A stretch of 64,000 bases of DNA, from contig NW_004955501.1 of the NCBI RefSeq assembly GCF_000276665.1, forward strand, positions 5,136,287 through 5,200,286. Reading direction: 5' to 3'. Of the stretch, positions 50,640 to 61,930 are shown one piece after another; within the stretch, counting starts at the first letter, position 1, and the number at the start of each line of letters is the position of its first letter. The stretch comes from Chinchilla lanigera. Taxonomy: Eukaryota; Chordata; Mammalia; Rodentia; Chinchillidae. Made by a program: the position numbers and the translations under genes. Under the pieces are notes generated by a model. It worked only from the letters and a program-made list of their open reading frames with translations. It did no database searches and was not told the origin of the DNA.

Positions 50640-51235
50640 ACTTGTAATTGACTTTGATATGTCATGCATTGCTCTATCTTATTTTTTCTAAATATTCAAC
50701 TAAATCTCCAAAACAATTTATTGGATTACCCTTTTGGCAGTTTTTGGACTGTATTTAAAATTTTTAAGTGTATTTAAATATTCTAAGTGTACTGTAAACC
50801 ATTTCTAGGCTATCCAGTCTGTTACCATAATGTATTCTTTTTTGCACCTAATGTTTTGATTTTGGCAAAGAAACTTCTCCTGACAGTACTTTAAAACATC
50901 TTTACTACCCTTGCCGGTTTACACTTCCAGATGAACTCAATTTCTACAGGGTAATAAAAAAATTTATTATTAGAATTTTGATTCTGATTTCATTAAGGCT
51001 ATAACCTAATTTGGGGAATTTTTACAACAGTAAACCATCCCTTGATATACAATATAATGTCCTTCTCCATTCATTCAAATCTTTTATGCCCTTTAATGAA
51101 ATGTTTGTAGTTTTCTTTATGTCTTGGCTACATTTGGGCTTTTTCTTGTGTTGCAATTAGAAAATAACTTTATGTGTTCTACATGTTCACTGTGGGTATA
51201 CAAAAGAACTACTACTTTTTTAGTTACTTACATAG
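50640..51235 (-). mobile_element. Old L1/HAL1-type fragment, antisense
   Basis: T-rich text such as 'atgccctttaatgaaatgtt' 'tgtagttttctttatgtctt' resembles old L1 3' portions in reverse. Diverged. Confidence 0.4.
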
Positions 51236-51707
51236 AGAAGTATAATTTGCATACAGATGAGAGCAAGGCAAAATGCCCCTTTCACCACTCCTGGTCAACA
51301 CTGTACTGGAGGTTCTAGCCAATGGAACAGGGCAAGAAATGAAAATGAAACAGACTGAGAAGGCAGATAAAACTGTCTTCATTTGTAGAAGGCATGACTT
51401 TTCAGTGTAGAAAATCCAAAAGAACTGACAAAAACTGAAAATCCAAGAAGTAAAAAGCAAGGTTAATATAAAAAAGCCAAATGTTGTCCTATATACCAGC
51501 AAGAAACAATTGGAATTTGAAATTGAAAACAAAACTCCATGTACCAATAAAATTAATTTAAAAAAAAAACCCAAAAAACAAAAACCACAAAACTCCATTC
51601 ATATTAGTAGCCTCTCTCCCAAAAAGAAAAAAAGAAAGCAAATGTTTAAGTCTAATAAGATATATACAAGATTTATATGAATATCATGATAAAACTCTGA
51701 TTAATGA

Positions 51708-51803
51708 CTATAATTTGTTTTGTTTTTGTGGTGCTTGGGTTTGAACGTAGGATCTCTTACATATTACGTGGGCGCTTCACCACTGAGCTACAACTTCAGC
51801 ACT
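51708..51803 (-). mobile_element. ID-like SINE, antisense, 16-bp target duplication
   Basis: 'gcttgggtttgaacgtagga' ... 'accactgagctacaacttca'. Duplication aaactctgattaatga at 51692-51707 and 51804-51819. Confidence 0.92.
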
Positions 51804-51927
51804 AAACTCTGATTAATGAAATCCAAGAAGATTAAGTAAGTGGAGAGGAATTCCATGTTAATGAATAAGAAGACTCATTTATTTATGGCTTGATCTACAG
51901 ATGCAATGAAATTCCAGTCAAAATCTT

Positions 51928-52011
51928 TTTTTTTTTTGATACCAGGAATTGAACTTGGGACCTTGAGCTTACCAGGCAGGCACTTGAACCACTGAGCTAT
52001 ATCTCCGGCTC
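51928..52011 (-). mobile_element. ID-like SINE, antisense, 15-bp target duplication
   Basis: 'gataccaggaattgaacttg', 'cttaccaggcaggcacttga', 'ctgagctatatctccggct'. Duplication tccagtcaaaatctt at 51913-51927 and 52012-52026. Confidence 0.94.
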
Positions 52012-53028
52012 TCCAGTCAAAATCTTAGAACAACTTATATTGTGGATATTGACAAACAAATTCTAAAATTTATATGGAAAAGCAAAAGACCAATAGTCAG
52101 TGCAATTGAGAAGGAACGAAACTGAAGAGTTGATAGGTAGTACCTGACTTCAAACCTTACTTTAAAGTTACAATAGTTAAGATGATGTGCTACTGGTAAA
52201 AGAATAGACAAGCTGATCAATGGAACAGAACAGAGTACAGAAACAGATTCATGCAGCACAGGTGACCTTTGACAAAGGAGCGCTGATGATTCAATGGAAG
52301 CAGGACTGTTTTTTCAACAAATGGTGCAGGAACAACTACATACCTATGTGACTCCCCAGGAAACACGTGTAGACACAGACCATATATCTTTCACAAATGC
52401 AGTTACAGAACTTGTAGAAGATAATATTGGAGAAAACCTAGGTGTCCTTGGATTTGATGATGAGTTTTTAAATGTAATCCCACAAGTAGGACTTAGAAAA
52501 AAATGGTAAGTACTTTAATAAGGATAATAGTCTGCTCTGAGAAACTCACTATTAAGAGAATAAAAGACAACAGATTGAGAGAAAATATTTACACATAAAG
52601 GACTTGTATACAAAATATACAAATTACTCTTAAAACTTAAGAATAAGAAAACAAACAGTGCACTTCAAATAGGTAAAGGATTTGGATGGATACTTCACCA
52701 ATGAAGACATACAGATGACCAATACAGTACTATGAAAAGATGTTAAATTGACAACTGAAAGGATGAGACGCTACTATATTCTTATTATAATGGCTAAAGT
52801 CCAAACAACTGATAAGACCAAACACTGGTGAGGATGTGAAGGAACAGGAAGTCTCACTCATTGCTGACAAGAATGCCGAATGGTCCAAAAACTTTGAAGT
52901 CAGTTTGGCAATATCTAATAAAGCCAAACACACTCTTAACATAGGATCTAGCAATTCAAATGAACTGAAAACATATTCACATAAAAACCTAAACATACAT
53001 GAATGTCTAATGTAGCTTTATTCATAAT

Positions 53029-53195
53029 GGGTTTTTTTTTTTTGTATTTTTATAGTTTTGAGACAGGGTTTCACTATGTAGTTCAGGCTGGCCTTGGATT
53101 CACTTTGTAGCCCAACCTGGCCTCTAACTTGTAGTGTTCCTCCTGCCTCAGCCTCCTTAGTGCTGGGATTATAGGTGTGTGCCACCATGCCTAGC
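53029..53195 (-). mobile_element. B1 SINE, antisense
   Basis: 'gttttgagacagggtttcac', 'ttcctcctgcctcagcctcc', 'gtgtgccaccatgcctagc'. ttcataat flanks both sides (53021-53028, 53196-53203). Confidence 0.93.
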
Positions 53196-53264
53196 TTCAT
53201 AATTGTTAAAAACTGGAAATCACCAAGATGTCTCTTAATAGGTGAATAGAGGCAGAAACTGTAG

Positions 53265-53656
53265 TGTTGGGGACCACAAATTCCCAATGGCTAGTTTTAC
53301 ATATGTCTCTAAAGGATGAATGGATGCTTGAGATTTTTGGTATCATCCTTTTGAGATTTCCTGTGATCTCATTAAGGGTGGGCCATCCTTTCCCACCTAC
53401 TAAGACTATAAGACTAAAGATACTCTAGGGCAAGATTCTCATTAGTTTAAAATCACCATTGCCCTCTGAGTCATCTGATAATCCCCATCTACATCAATAA
53501 ATGCCGAGGTTCTGGAAGCCTCATGGACTTTTGTTCTCTGTGAACAATTGGTCATCCTGGATCCTTGTTGCTTGCTATTTGTCTCTTGTTTGTTCTCTCT
53601 CACCATGGATCTAACACCTCACAGGATATTGGAGGCTCATTGCAGAGGTCATTGAT
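53265..53656 (+). mobile_element. Solo retroviral-type LTR inserted in L1
   Basis: A ~392-bp block splits otherwise continuous L1 3' sequence and begins TGTTGGGGACC. An AATAAA poly(A) signal lies near 53496-53501 and is followed by T-rich, 'ctctctcacc'-type text, the R/U5-like arrangement of an LTR. It is flanked by the direct repeat actgtag at 53258-53264 and 53657-53663. No internal retroviral genes are present in the window, so it is a solo LTR or LTR-like remnant. The exact 3' end is uncertain because a canonical CA terminus is not obvious. Confidence 0.6.
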
Positions 53657-54189
53657 ACTGTAGTACACTTATACTATGGAATATTATTCAGGAATAAAAA
53701 GAAATGAGTTACCAAAGAAAGACATGGAGAAGCCTTAAAAAAATACTGCTAAGTGATAGAAGCCAGTCTGAAAAGATACACTGTACACTTCCAACTTACA
53801 TACGGCAAAATTCCTGATTTAAGTGCAGAGGACACATCTTTTCATAAGCATGCCAATCAGTAAGAAAATATGGTATGTATGTACAATGGAATTTTATACA
53901 TTCATAAAGAATTTGTAGCAAAACATGAAATTAGAGGACACTAGCTATATAAAATAAGCCCGAGACACAGTAAGACAACTATACCATGTTTTCTCATATG
54001 TGAAAACTAAAATAAGTGCATCTGAATGTAGAATAGTGATTAATAGATTGGGAAAGGTATGATTAATAGGTGGGGAAGGGGGATAAAGGGATGCTGGATT
54101 TGATCAGTGCATGCTGTAGTCAAGTGAAGAATTAGTATACTACACAACCTCATTAATATGTACAATACATGCTGATAAAAATTTAAAAA

Positions 54190-56022
54190 AATATTCCACT
54201 AAAAATACAAACTATTTCCATTATTCCAGACAGTTTCTTTGTATCTTTTTTTAGGGAGTATTTCCTCTCAGAGCAATCACTGTTCTATTATCAGAGATGA
54301 GTTCTGTTTGGTCTTGAACTTCATATAAATAGAAGCATGAGGTATTACTTTTTGTATGTTGACTTTGTAACTATATACTCATATCTCATTATTTCTCATG
54401 GTTAGGAATTTCTCAGGAAAACAGTGATGTTCCTACAAATAAAAATTTTGTGTTGCTCTTTAATAAATTTGTAATTTCTATTTTTCATTTACATCTAACT
54501 GCACTGATTTAAATATCCAACAATGACAGTGGTAGTATCTTTGTTCTGATCTTGGTTTTAATGTAAACCAATAGTAATAGCTATTGTGTTAGCTTAAGAA
54601 AACTCTTCTATATTTAAGAGGTTTTAAAAAAAGTATTAAATATTAACAATCTGTAATTTGCAATTACAGAATCCATTGACATGATCATTCAACTATGAAT
54701 CTCCTTGGATGTCATGATCTATACTAACAGATATTAATAGCAAAGCATCTTCCTATTCTTTGATAAACTTCATTTGTTTCTGATGTACATAATTTGATAA
54801 AATAGTTTCAGTTTGTACTTCTATTTGTCATAGGGTTGGCCTATCAGTTTTGTGTGATTTTTAGACTCCAGATTAAGTTTTGGGATCTGGGTAACATTAC
54901 CTATGTAGGGCTGGGGATATAGCTCAGTGGCACAGCGCCTGCCTGGCAAACTCAAGGTCCCGAGTTTGATACCTGGTACCAAAACAAAAAAAAACAAAAC
55001 AAAACCAAAAACCAAACAACATTAGCTATGTAATATAAAATGGAAAGTTTTAAATGTTTTCTGTTCTAGGCCACCTTACATATTATATGAAATGCTGTTC
55101 ATTAACCCTACAAAATTCTATCTGTAAAAAGTAAAATATCTTTTTGGGGATCTTTGGCAACTTAAAAACTGAAATTGTTGACAACTTAAAAAAATACCTT
55201 TCAGGCTTCCAGTTGTATCTGATTTTCTACACAATTTGGTAATTCTAATTTATCTAAAAAATTGTGAATTTTGTTTATATTTTTACTGTAAATATAGAGG
55301 AAAAAAGTGCAGTCTTGTTTAAAAACTTTCATTATATGTCTTTCTTATACCAAATTTTGCTTTTTCTTTTAAATAGACTCATCAAAAGCACATTTATTAC
55401 ATTATTTTTTAATTAACTCCTGAATATATTCATAAGTATAACCAGTTTTCTAAAGTTCTAATTATACTTTTTCCTCTTTTAAAATTTCTTTTTCATGCCT
55501 TCTTTATTTTGTTCTTTTGACTTTTTTGGCTAAATTCCAGGTCATTTTCTTTGCTTTTCTTTATTAAATGATTAAAGTTTTGAGTTGAGACTTAAGGATC
55601 TCTTTCTGCATTTAGAACTTATTATCAATCCAGCTTCCTTCAACCTTTGTTTATGCCATGATTACTTCTATAAACTAATACATCTGAGTCATCTTTCAGC
55701 ATATATTCTAACATGTAATATTCTCACTGTTGTTACTTTCTATGCAATCTGAACCTTTCACTTTCTGTATTACCTAATATTTATCCAAGGTTAAAAGTTT
55801 ATTTTAATACTGAAATAGCAGAGTTTGTTGTGCAATTTTTATTTCTATTGCTAGTTTTTATAGTACTAAGGAAAAAGTTTACCTTTTTATTGAGTTTTCT
55901 TTTCAGTCCAGTATAGAATGAATTTTTATAAATGGTCCCTGAATATTTGAAGATTGCATCATTTGTAGGGTACAAAGTTCAAAATATAGCTATCAAATTA
56001 ACCTTACTAGACATGCTTGAAT
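54190..56022 (-). mobile_element. AT-rich old L1/HAL1-type DNA, antisense
   Basis: T-rich plus strand (e.g. 55490-55570 'tttttcatgccttctttatt') consistent with reverse-strand old L1. Strongly diverged, and no open frame above 70 codons. An ID SINE sits at 54908-55018. Confidence 0.4.
54908..55018 (+). mobile_element. ID-like SINE, sense, 14-bp target duplication
   Basis: 'gggctggggatatagctcag', 'tggcacagcgcctgcctggc', 'aaactcaaggtcccgagttt', then an A-rich tail. Flanks acattacctatgta (54894-54907) and acattagctatgta (55019-55032). One of the few plus-oriented ID copies here. Confidence 0.94.
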
Positions 56023-56855
56023 TTTATTCATTTATTTTTATTAAGTTTATCAGTACAATTTAGATATATATAACAATGATATTCATCATAGGGAACTTGT
56101 AGCTGTACCTGAAATATCCTGGTTCCTCTTTTTTTCCCAGCCCTCCCCTCCCTTCAGCCGCTCTACCCTCCTTATTTACAAAACTTTGTTTCCATTTTAT
56201 ATTCCTTTTGTCTTTTTTATCCGGTCCTTTTCCTCTCCCACCTCTCTAGTTCCCCTTTCTTTTGAACAATTTCTTCCTATTTCATAATACCTGTTATACA
56301 CTTTGGTCCTATTTACCCTTTTGGCATCTCACACTGAAGAACAAATACTATATTTAGACACGTGTGTCAGATTTATTTCACTTAAGAGTATGGTCTTAAG
56401 GTGCATCCATTTAGCTACAAATGTCCCAAGTTTATCCTTCTTTATGGTGGAATAGTCCTCCACTCTATAAACAATCATATCTTTTTATCTGTTCCTCAGT
56501 TGATGGGCATTTAGATTGTTTCCAAGATTAGCTATTACAAATTGTGTTGCTATAAACATGGGTGCATATATATCACTGTGGTGTGATGCTTTTAATTCTC
56601 TGGGAAGATAACCAGAAGGGGTGTAGCTGGGTCAAATGGGACCTCTCATCCTAGTTTTCTGAGGAATCTCCACACTGATTTCCACAGTGGTTACACCAGT
56701 CTATACTCCCACCAGCAGTGGAGAAGGGTTCCTTTTTCTCCACAGCCCTACCAGCATTTATTAATTGATTTCTTGATAACTGTCATTCTTTCTGGAATCA
56801 GATGGAATCTTAGTGTTGTTTTGAGTATCTCAAATAACTAGTGATGTTATTTTTG
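56023..56855 (-). mobile_element. L1 3' end, antisense, better preserved
   Basis: Reverse-strand L1 landmarks: 'gttgatgggcatttagattg', 'aaccagaaggggtgtagctg', 'ggtcaaatgggacctctcat', 'gattgtttccaag'. It is inserted within older AT-rich L1-like DNA. Confidence 0.85.
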
Positions 56856-57297
56856 ACTTCATGACTTCCTAAAGATAATACGCTAAGTTTTTTACAAGCA
56901 TGTTTCTATCTTTTCCTTGTATTCTAATATCTTTCGCTCTGTCTGTACTTCTGTGCTATTTTAGATAGTACATTATACATTCATTGTGGATTGCATCTTT
57001 TATAAAGCAATCCTCTTTATCCACAGCTTTTACTCTGGAGTGTTATTCTAACAAATATTAATATGCTACTCCTGTGTTTTTTTTTTAAAAAATTATTTAA
57101 AAATGTTTGTTTTATTTCTGTCTGATTTTTCTCTGTCCTTGTATTTGTAAAACTTTTGTGTCATTTAGTCTTAGGTAAATAGAATACATGGTTATACTTT
57201 GTTTTAGATGGAAGTCTGTCACCCAATAAAGGACTTTATTTACACTTATCAACATAAATATTGTTAGGTTTTATTTCTCTCATCTTGTTTTATGATT
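56856..57297 (-). mobile_element. Old L1/HAL1-type DNA, antisense, continuation
   Basis: 'cagcttttactctggagtgt', 'ctcctgtgttttttttttaa', 'catttagtcttaggtaaata' continue the older LINE split by 56023-56855. Confidence 0.4.
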
Positions 57298-57493
57298 TTT
57301 TGGGGGGTAGAAGTAGGGATTGAATCCAGGACCTTTGCTCTTTGCGTTAAGCTTCATTCCTAGAACCTTATTAAATTCTGAGACAGGGTTTCACTAAGTT
57401 GTTAATTTCCCAAGCTTGGCTTGAACTCTTAATCCTCCTGCCTCAGCCTGCTAAAGTGCTGAGATTGTAGGTGTTTGCCACCACAGTTGGCTT
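57298..57493 (-). mobile_element. Composite B1+ID SINE, antisense, old
   Basis: A reverse ID part (agtagggattgaatccagga) followed by a reverse B1 part (tctgagacagggtttcacta ... ctgcctcagcctgctaaagt ... tttgccaccacagttggc). Confidence 0.85.
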
Positions 57494-59684
57494 GTTATCT
57501 TGATGCTTCTATACTCCTTTTCAAGTTATCCATACTGCTATTGTCTTACCATAATGACATTACTCTATGTATGTCAAATATGAAACTTTGAATTTCTCCT
57601 TTACCTTTCCACCAACTCTATATAAAAAAGTAGTTATCAGTTTAGGTAGGTCTGCCTTATTTGTTTCTAAACAACTGCAGTTATTTAAGCAATTTGTTTC
57701 AAAGAACTACCAGCAGAAACACAAACTGATCTTCATTATTCCACCAATTGAAATTTCTGTCTCTGGTGCCAGGGACACTATGAATTAGTTATGCTTAAAA
57801 TGTCATTTAAAAATAAAACTGCTTAAGGATAAATCAGACATCAGTAGACTGAACTCTTTTATTTTATGGTTTATTTGGGGCATTAATTGAAATGGAGTAG
57901 TAACTGTGTATAAACCCCAAGTATAAACCCCAATTATAACCATAATGTTACCTTGGTCATCGTTTATGCCTTCAACTTCTCCCTTAACGATTTGGAATGG
58001 TAAATCAGATGGCCTCACTACGGCTTCAGACCAGGCCAAGGAACGGGGAGAGGGACCCTCCCTCCCTCTCAGGACCATCACTCTCCCACCTCATCTCCTC
58101 CTGCCATACAGATCCAGTCGTTGACCTCTGCTGGTCTCCTGTCCAACTCTGCACGGCTATTTTCTTACATCTGACCGTTTCCATCATAATTGTTTGCAGA
58201 GCTCTGCTTATTTCCTGACAACTTGTTTCTTTGAATGGCCAAATAGGTGAGGTTGTTGTTTTGATTATTAGATCTCATTTGTCATTTTGTAACTATTTAT
58301 ATGTGTCAAGTGTCTCTCAATATAGTTATGATATCCTTCAGGGCCCAAAACACTGCCTTATGCTTTGACCATGGCATTGCTGGATTTCAGGGTTAGAAAT
58401 ATTTTCAAAACTCATCCTAGACTTGGGTTAGGTAGATCTGTGTTACAATACCAGTGTGACTCTAACTCAGTAACATGTGGAACCTACTTCACTTTAGGCC
58501 TGAAAAATGATGATGAATTCTAAAGTCACCCCTAAAGCTAACATTTTCTGATTTTATGATAAGACAACAGTCTCTTTACGAAGAAGGAACTGACTCACAG
58601 ACCAGGAGGGGAATGACTTGCTCAAGTTGAGAGTCAATTAATGCCCCAAATAAAACTCAGAGTTCAATCTCCTGATCCCTGTCACTCTTTGAGAATGCCC
58701 TATGACTCTCTCAAAGTGCCAGCTGTAACCTTGTTAGGAACAAGTGCTCAATGCAAATACATGGATTGACTTTCTAAGAAACTACACTCACTGGAAACAT
58801 GCAGTTGATTCCAAACTTTGAATATCTACATTTTAACTATCTTTTAAAAAGAAATTTTGCACAGTTACTACTCCATTTCAATTCCTAAGTCCAGTTCCTT
58901 TTATATTGTTCCCTAGGTTAGCTCTCCTTTCTCTCTCTTTGAAAAGCCTTCTCCTTGATTTTGGAACTTTCTGCCAAAGCTCTGCTGTCCCTTACATGTT
59001 TTTGATTATTTATTTGTTCTTATCATTTCCAAAAGTAAGACAATTTGCAGAAGAGGCAGACAAATCTCTTTGGCCCTCTGTTTACTTATATGTAACCAAA
59101 AAGTGTGGAAATAAGTGTTCTCTAATAGTCTTTCTGGCTCTGATTTTTTAAAGTAAAGAAATGGAATGGATAAATAGGAAGAAAGCAGTCTGAGGAATGG
59201 CTTACACATCGGTAACTTATTTTGGAGAGTAGCTTTGGAAGGAATGAGGAAGTGAAGGAGGAAAAGAACATCCAATAGTATGTTACTGAGGTGATCACCA
59301 CTGTGGGAACCTGGGGTGTAACACTGCAGGGACCCTTGGAGAAGCTGTGTGGAATGTCCCTCATTGCGCTGCCAAGGGACAGAAGAGGGGTACTTGCTCT
59401 CTGGCTCTTTTTTGTTTGTTTGTCCAAGGTTATCTGCCTCTCCAGGCATCATCTGATGGAGCGTTGGGAATGTGCATGCAGCAGAAGGGCCTAGTGATTC
59501 TTGTGACCATGGCAGAGAAGCTGGGGGCAGAATGAGACAGGTGGAGTGTGGCAGAGGTGGATGCTGTCAGGTTACTTCTCCCTGAGGATGGTTTCTGCAC
59601 CAGCATCTCAGGTGACAAAGAGGATGTGAGGCTGGTAGATAATGGGGAATCCTTAGACTCAACTCTGCATATGTGACCCATTAG

Positions 59685-60935
59685 AGGAGCATGAACAAAT
59701 GGTGCTGGAAAAATGGATTATTTATGTGCAGAAGACAGAAACTAAACCACATCTCTCACCCATACTAAAGTCAAATTACAGTGGGTCAGAGAGCTAGATA
59801 TAAAAATAGAAAATCTGAAACTGCTGGAAGACAACACAGGGGAACCACTGGAAACCATAGGCAAGGCAAGGACTTCCTGAACAAACTTCAGTACCACAGG
59901 AAATAATATCAAAAATCAACAAATGGGATTATAGGAAATTAAAAATCTTTTGCATAGCAAAGGAAACAGCTGAGTTAAGAGACAAGTTTAGAGAATGGGA
60001 AGAAAAACATTTTGCCAGTTACTTCTTAGACAGAGGAGTAACATCTACAATATAAAGAACTAAAAAAAAATTAGACCGTTCCCAAATAAAAGGCTCAATC
60101 AAAAAAATGGGTAAATGAACCAAACAGACACTTTTCAAAAGAAATAAAAACTGCCAATAAATACTTGAAAAGATGTCCAACGTTTGTAGTCACTAGGGAA
60201 ATCGAAATCAAAAGAACTCTGAGATCCATCTTACCCCAGTCACAATGGCTATCATCAAGAACACATACACACTCACAAATGCTGGCAAGGTATAGGTGAA
60301 AAGGAACTCTTCTATGCTGTTGGTAGAAATGTAAATTAGTACAACTACTATGGAAATAAGTATGGAGGTTACTAAAAAAAAAGGCATAGAAATTTCATTT
60401 GACCCAGCTATACCTCTCCTTGATATAATCCTGAAAGAGTTAAAGACATCATATTACAGTGTTACATGCATACTTACGTTTATAGCTGCACAACTTACAG
60501 TAACTAAGCTCTGGAAACAATCCAGATGCATATCAACAGATGAATGAATAAAGAAACTGTGTTGTGTAGACACAATTGAATATCACTCAGCCATAAGGAA
60601 GAATCAAAATCACATCATTTGCAGGAAAATGGATAGAACTTGAGACCCTAATGTTAAGTGAAGTAAGTCAGACACAGAAAGGTAAATACTGTATGGTTTA
60701 TCTTTTGTGAGAAACCTAAATGTAAATGAATAAAAGTGTTAGAGGAGAGATGGCAGGAAGCAATGAGGTAGACTTTTTAGAAGCGAGGAAGGGGGCTAAG
60801 GGGAAGGAAATGGTACGAAGAGAGGATAAAAGGGTTGAAAGTGATCAGGATATTATATACACATGTAACAATTTCCCCAAGCAAATGTAACTTTACGTAC
60901 TGCAAACATAAAGGAAAAAAATACAAGTGTGGAGT
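59685..60935 (+). mobile_element. L1 ORF2 end plus 3' UTR
   Basis: 'aacaaatggtgctggaaaaa', 'aatggctatcatcaagaaca', 'actcagccataaggaagaat', then a purine-rich 3' UTR ('aggaagggggctaaggggaa') and 'caatttccccaagcaaatgt'. Many stops; 5' truncated. Confidence 0.9.
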
Positions 60936-61930
60936 AGATGGAGAGAGAATGGTATTTCCCAGAAGGGTTAAAAATAGGGAGCAGAAATATTGTTTAGAGA
61001 AAGATGATATTAAATACTTGATAACCCTCTACAACTTCTAGCTTACCTCCAGGAAAAGTCCATGTTTTAACAGTGGCCACTGACCTATCCTCTGACCTCA
61101 TTTCCCCTCCCTGAAAGGCTTCAGCCCCACCGAATTTCATGTTGCTCCCTAGCACAGCAAGCACACCTGCCTCCTCACTGAACTTGAGTTGTTTCCACCT
61201 TGAAAGCTCCTCCTCCTGCACTTGATGTTAGCCTCTTCTTCAACGCCATCTATCTGGAGGCCTTTTATAGTCACCTGCACACGTGCCCTCCTCACCTTTA
61301 TCCCCTGACCCTACTTTTCTATAATGGTGAAGTCTATCTCCTCTTATATTAAATATCTATTTTTAATGATTAACTCATTTGCAGGAATGTAGGCATCACC
61401 AGAACAATACCTTTCTTTCTTTTGTTCACTGGTATATTTCCAACATCTAGAGTACCTGGAAATGGAAATTAGTAATTTTTGAAAAAATAAATGATTGACA
61501 GATTGAGTGAATGAAGATGTTCATGTCTTGCTGGGGCTTTTTGCTTTTTTTTTTTTTTTATTTTTTATTTTTTTAAAGAGGATGGTCTCATTTTGGCCAG
61601 AAGTTCTTTAAATAGAAGCACAAAAACTGTTAGACTATGTTCTTCTTGGATGGTGATAGAAGGTGTAATGTAAAAGGCTATGATGTCACAAGAATTGAGC
61701 TTTGTGGACTGGGAAGACCACTGCATGGACAGCCTTATGTACAGCTGTGTGTTACGGATAGGAGCCCTGGGTCTCAAGGCAGCACTGCATCTGTTATCTT
61801 CTGGCCCACCCCATGGCTTCAGATGGGACTGTGACCTTTTGGCTAATTAAATCAGGTTTGTAAACTAAACTTAGTGTCTAGGTACCTGTGTGCAGGTGCT
61901 GGTATATATTCCTGTTCAACATAGTATTTA
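60936..61930. other. Between two L1 3' ends
   Basis: 61380-61520 resembles a MIR/L2 3' end ('ttcactggtatatttccaac', 'gattgagtgaatgaa'). 61545-61570 is a T-run. The rest is unassigned, with short overlapping frames on both strands and no gene. Confidence 0.45.

Larger units (their letters stand above)
51240..54190 (+). mobile_element. L1 ORF2 end and 3' region, with four later insertions
   Basis: Reads as the ORF2 C-terminal part of L1 on the plus strand, then L1 3' text to 54190 ('gtggggaagggggataaagg'). For example, 51295-51345 'ctggaggttctagccaatgg' and 52200-52330 'ggaacagaacagag', 'tttgacaaaggagc'. ORF2 is broken by stops and frameshifts. Interrupted by two ID SINEs (51708, 51928), a B1 (53029) and an LTR (53265). 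A second 3'-end-like block begins near 53860, so two L1 3' ends may be joined. Confidence 0.85.
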
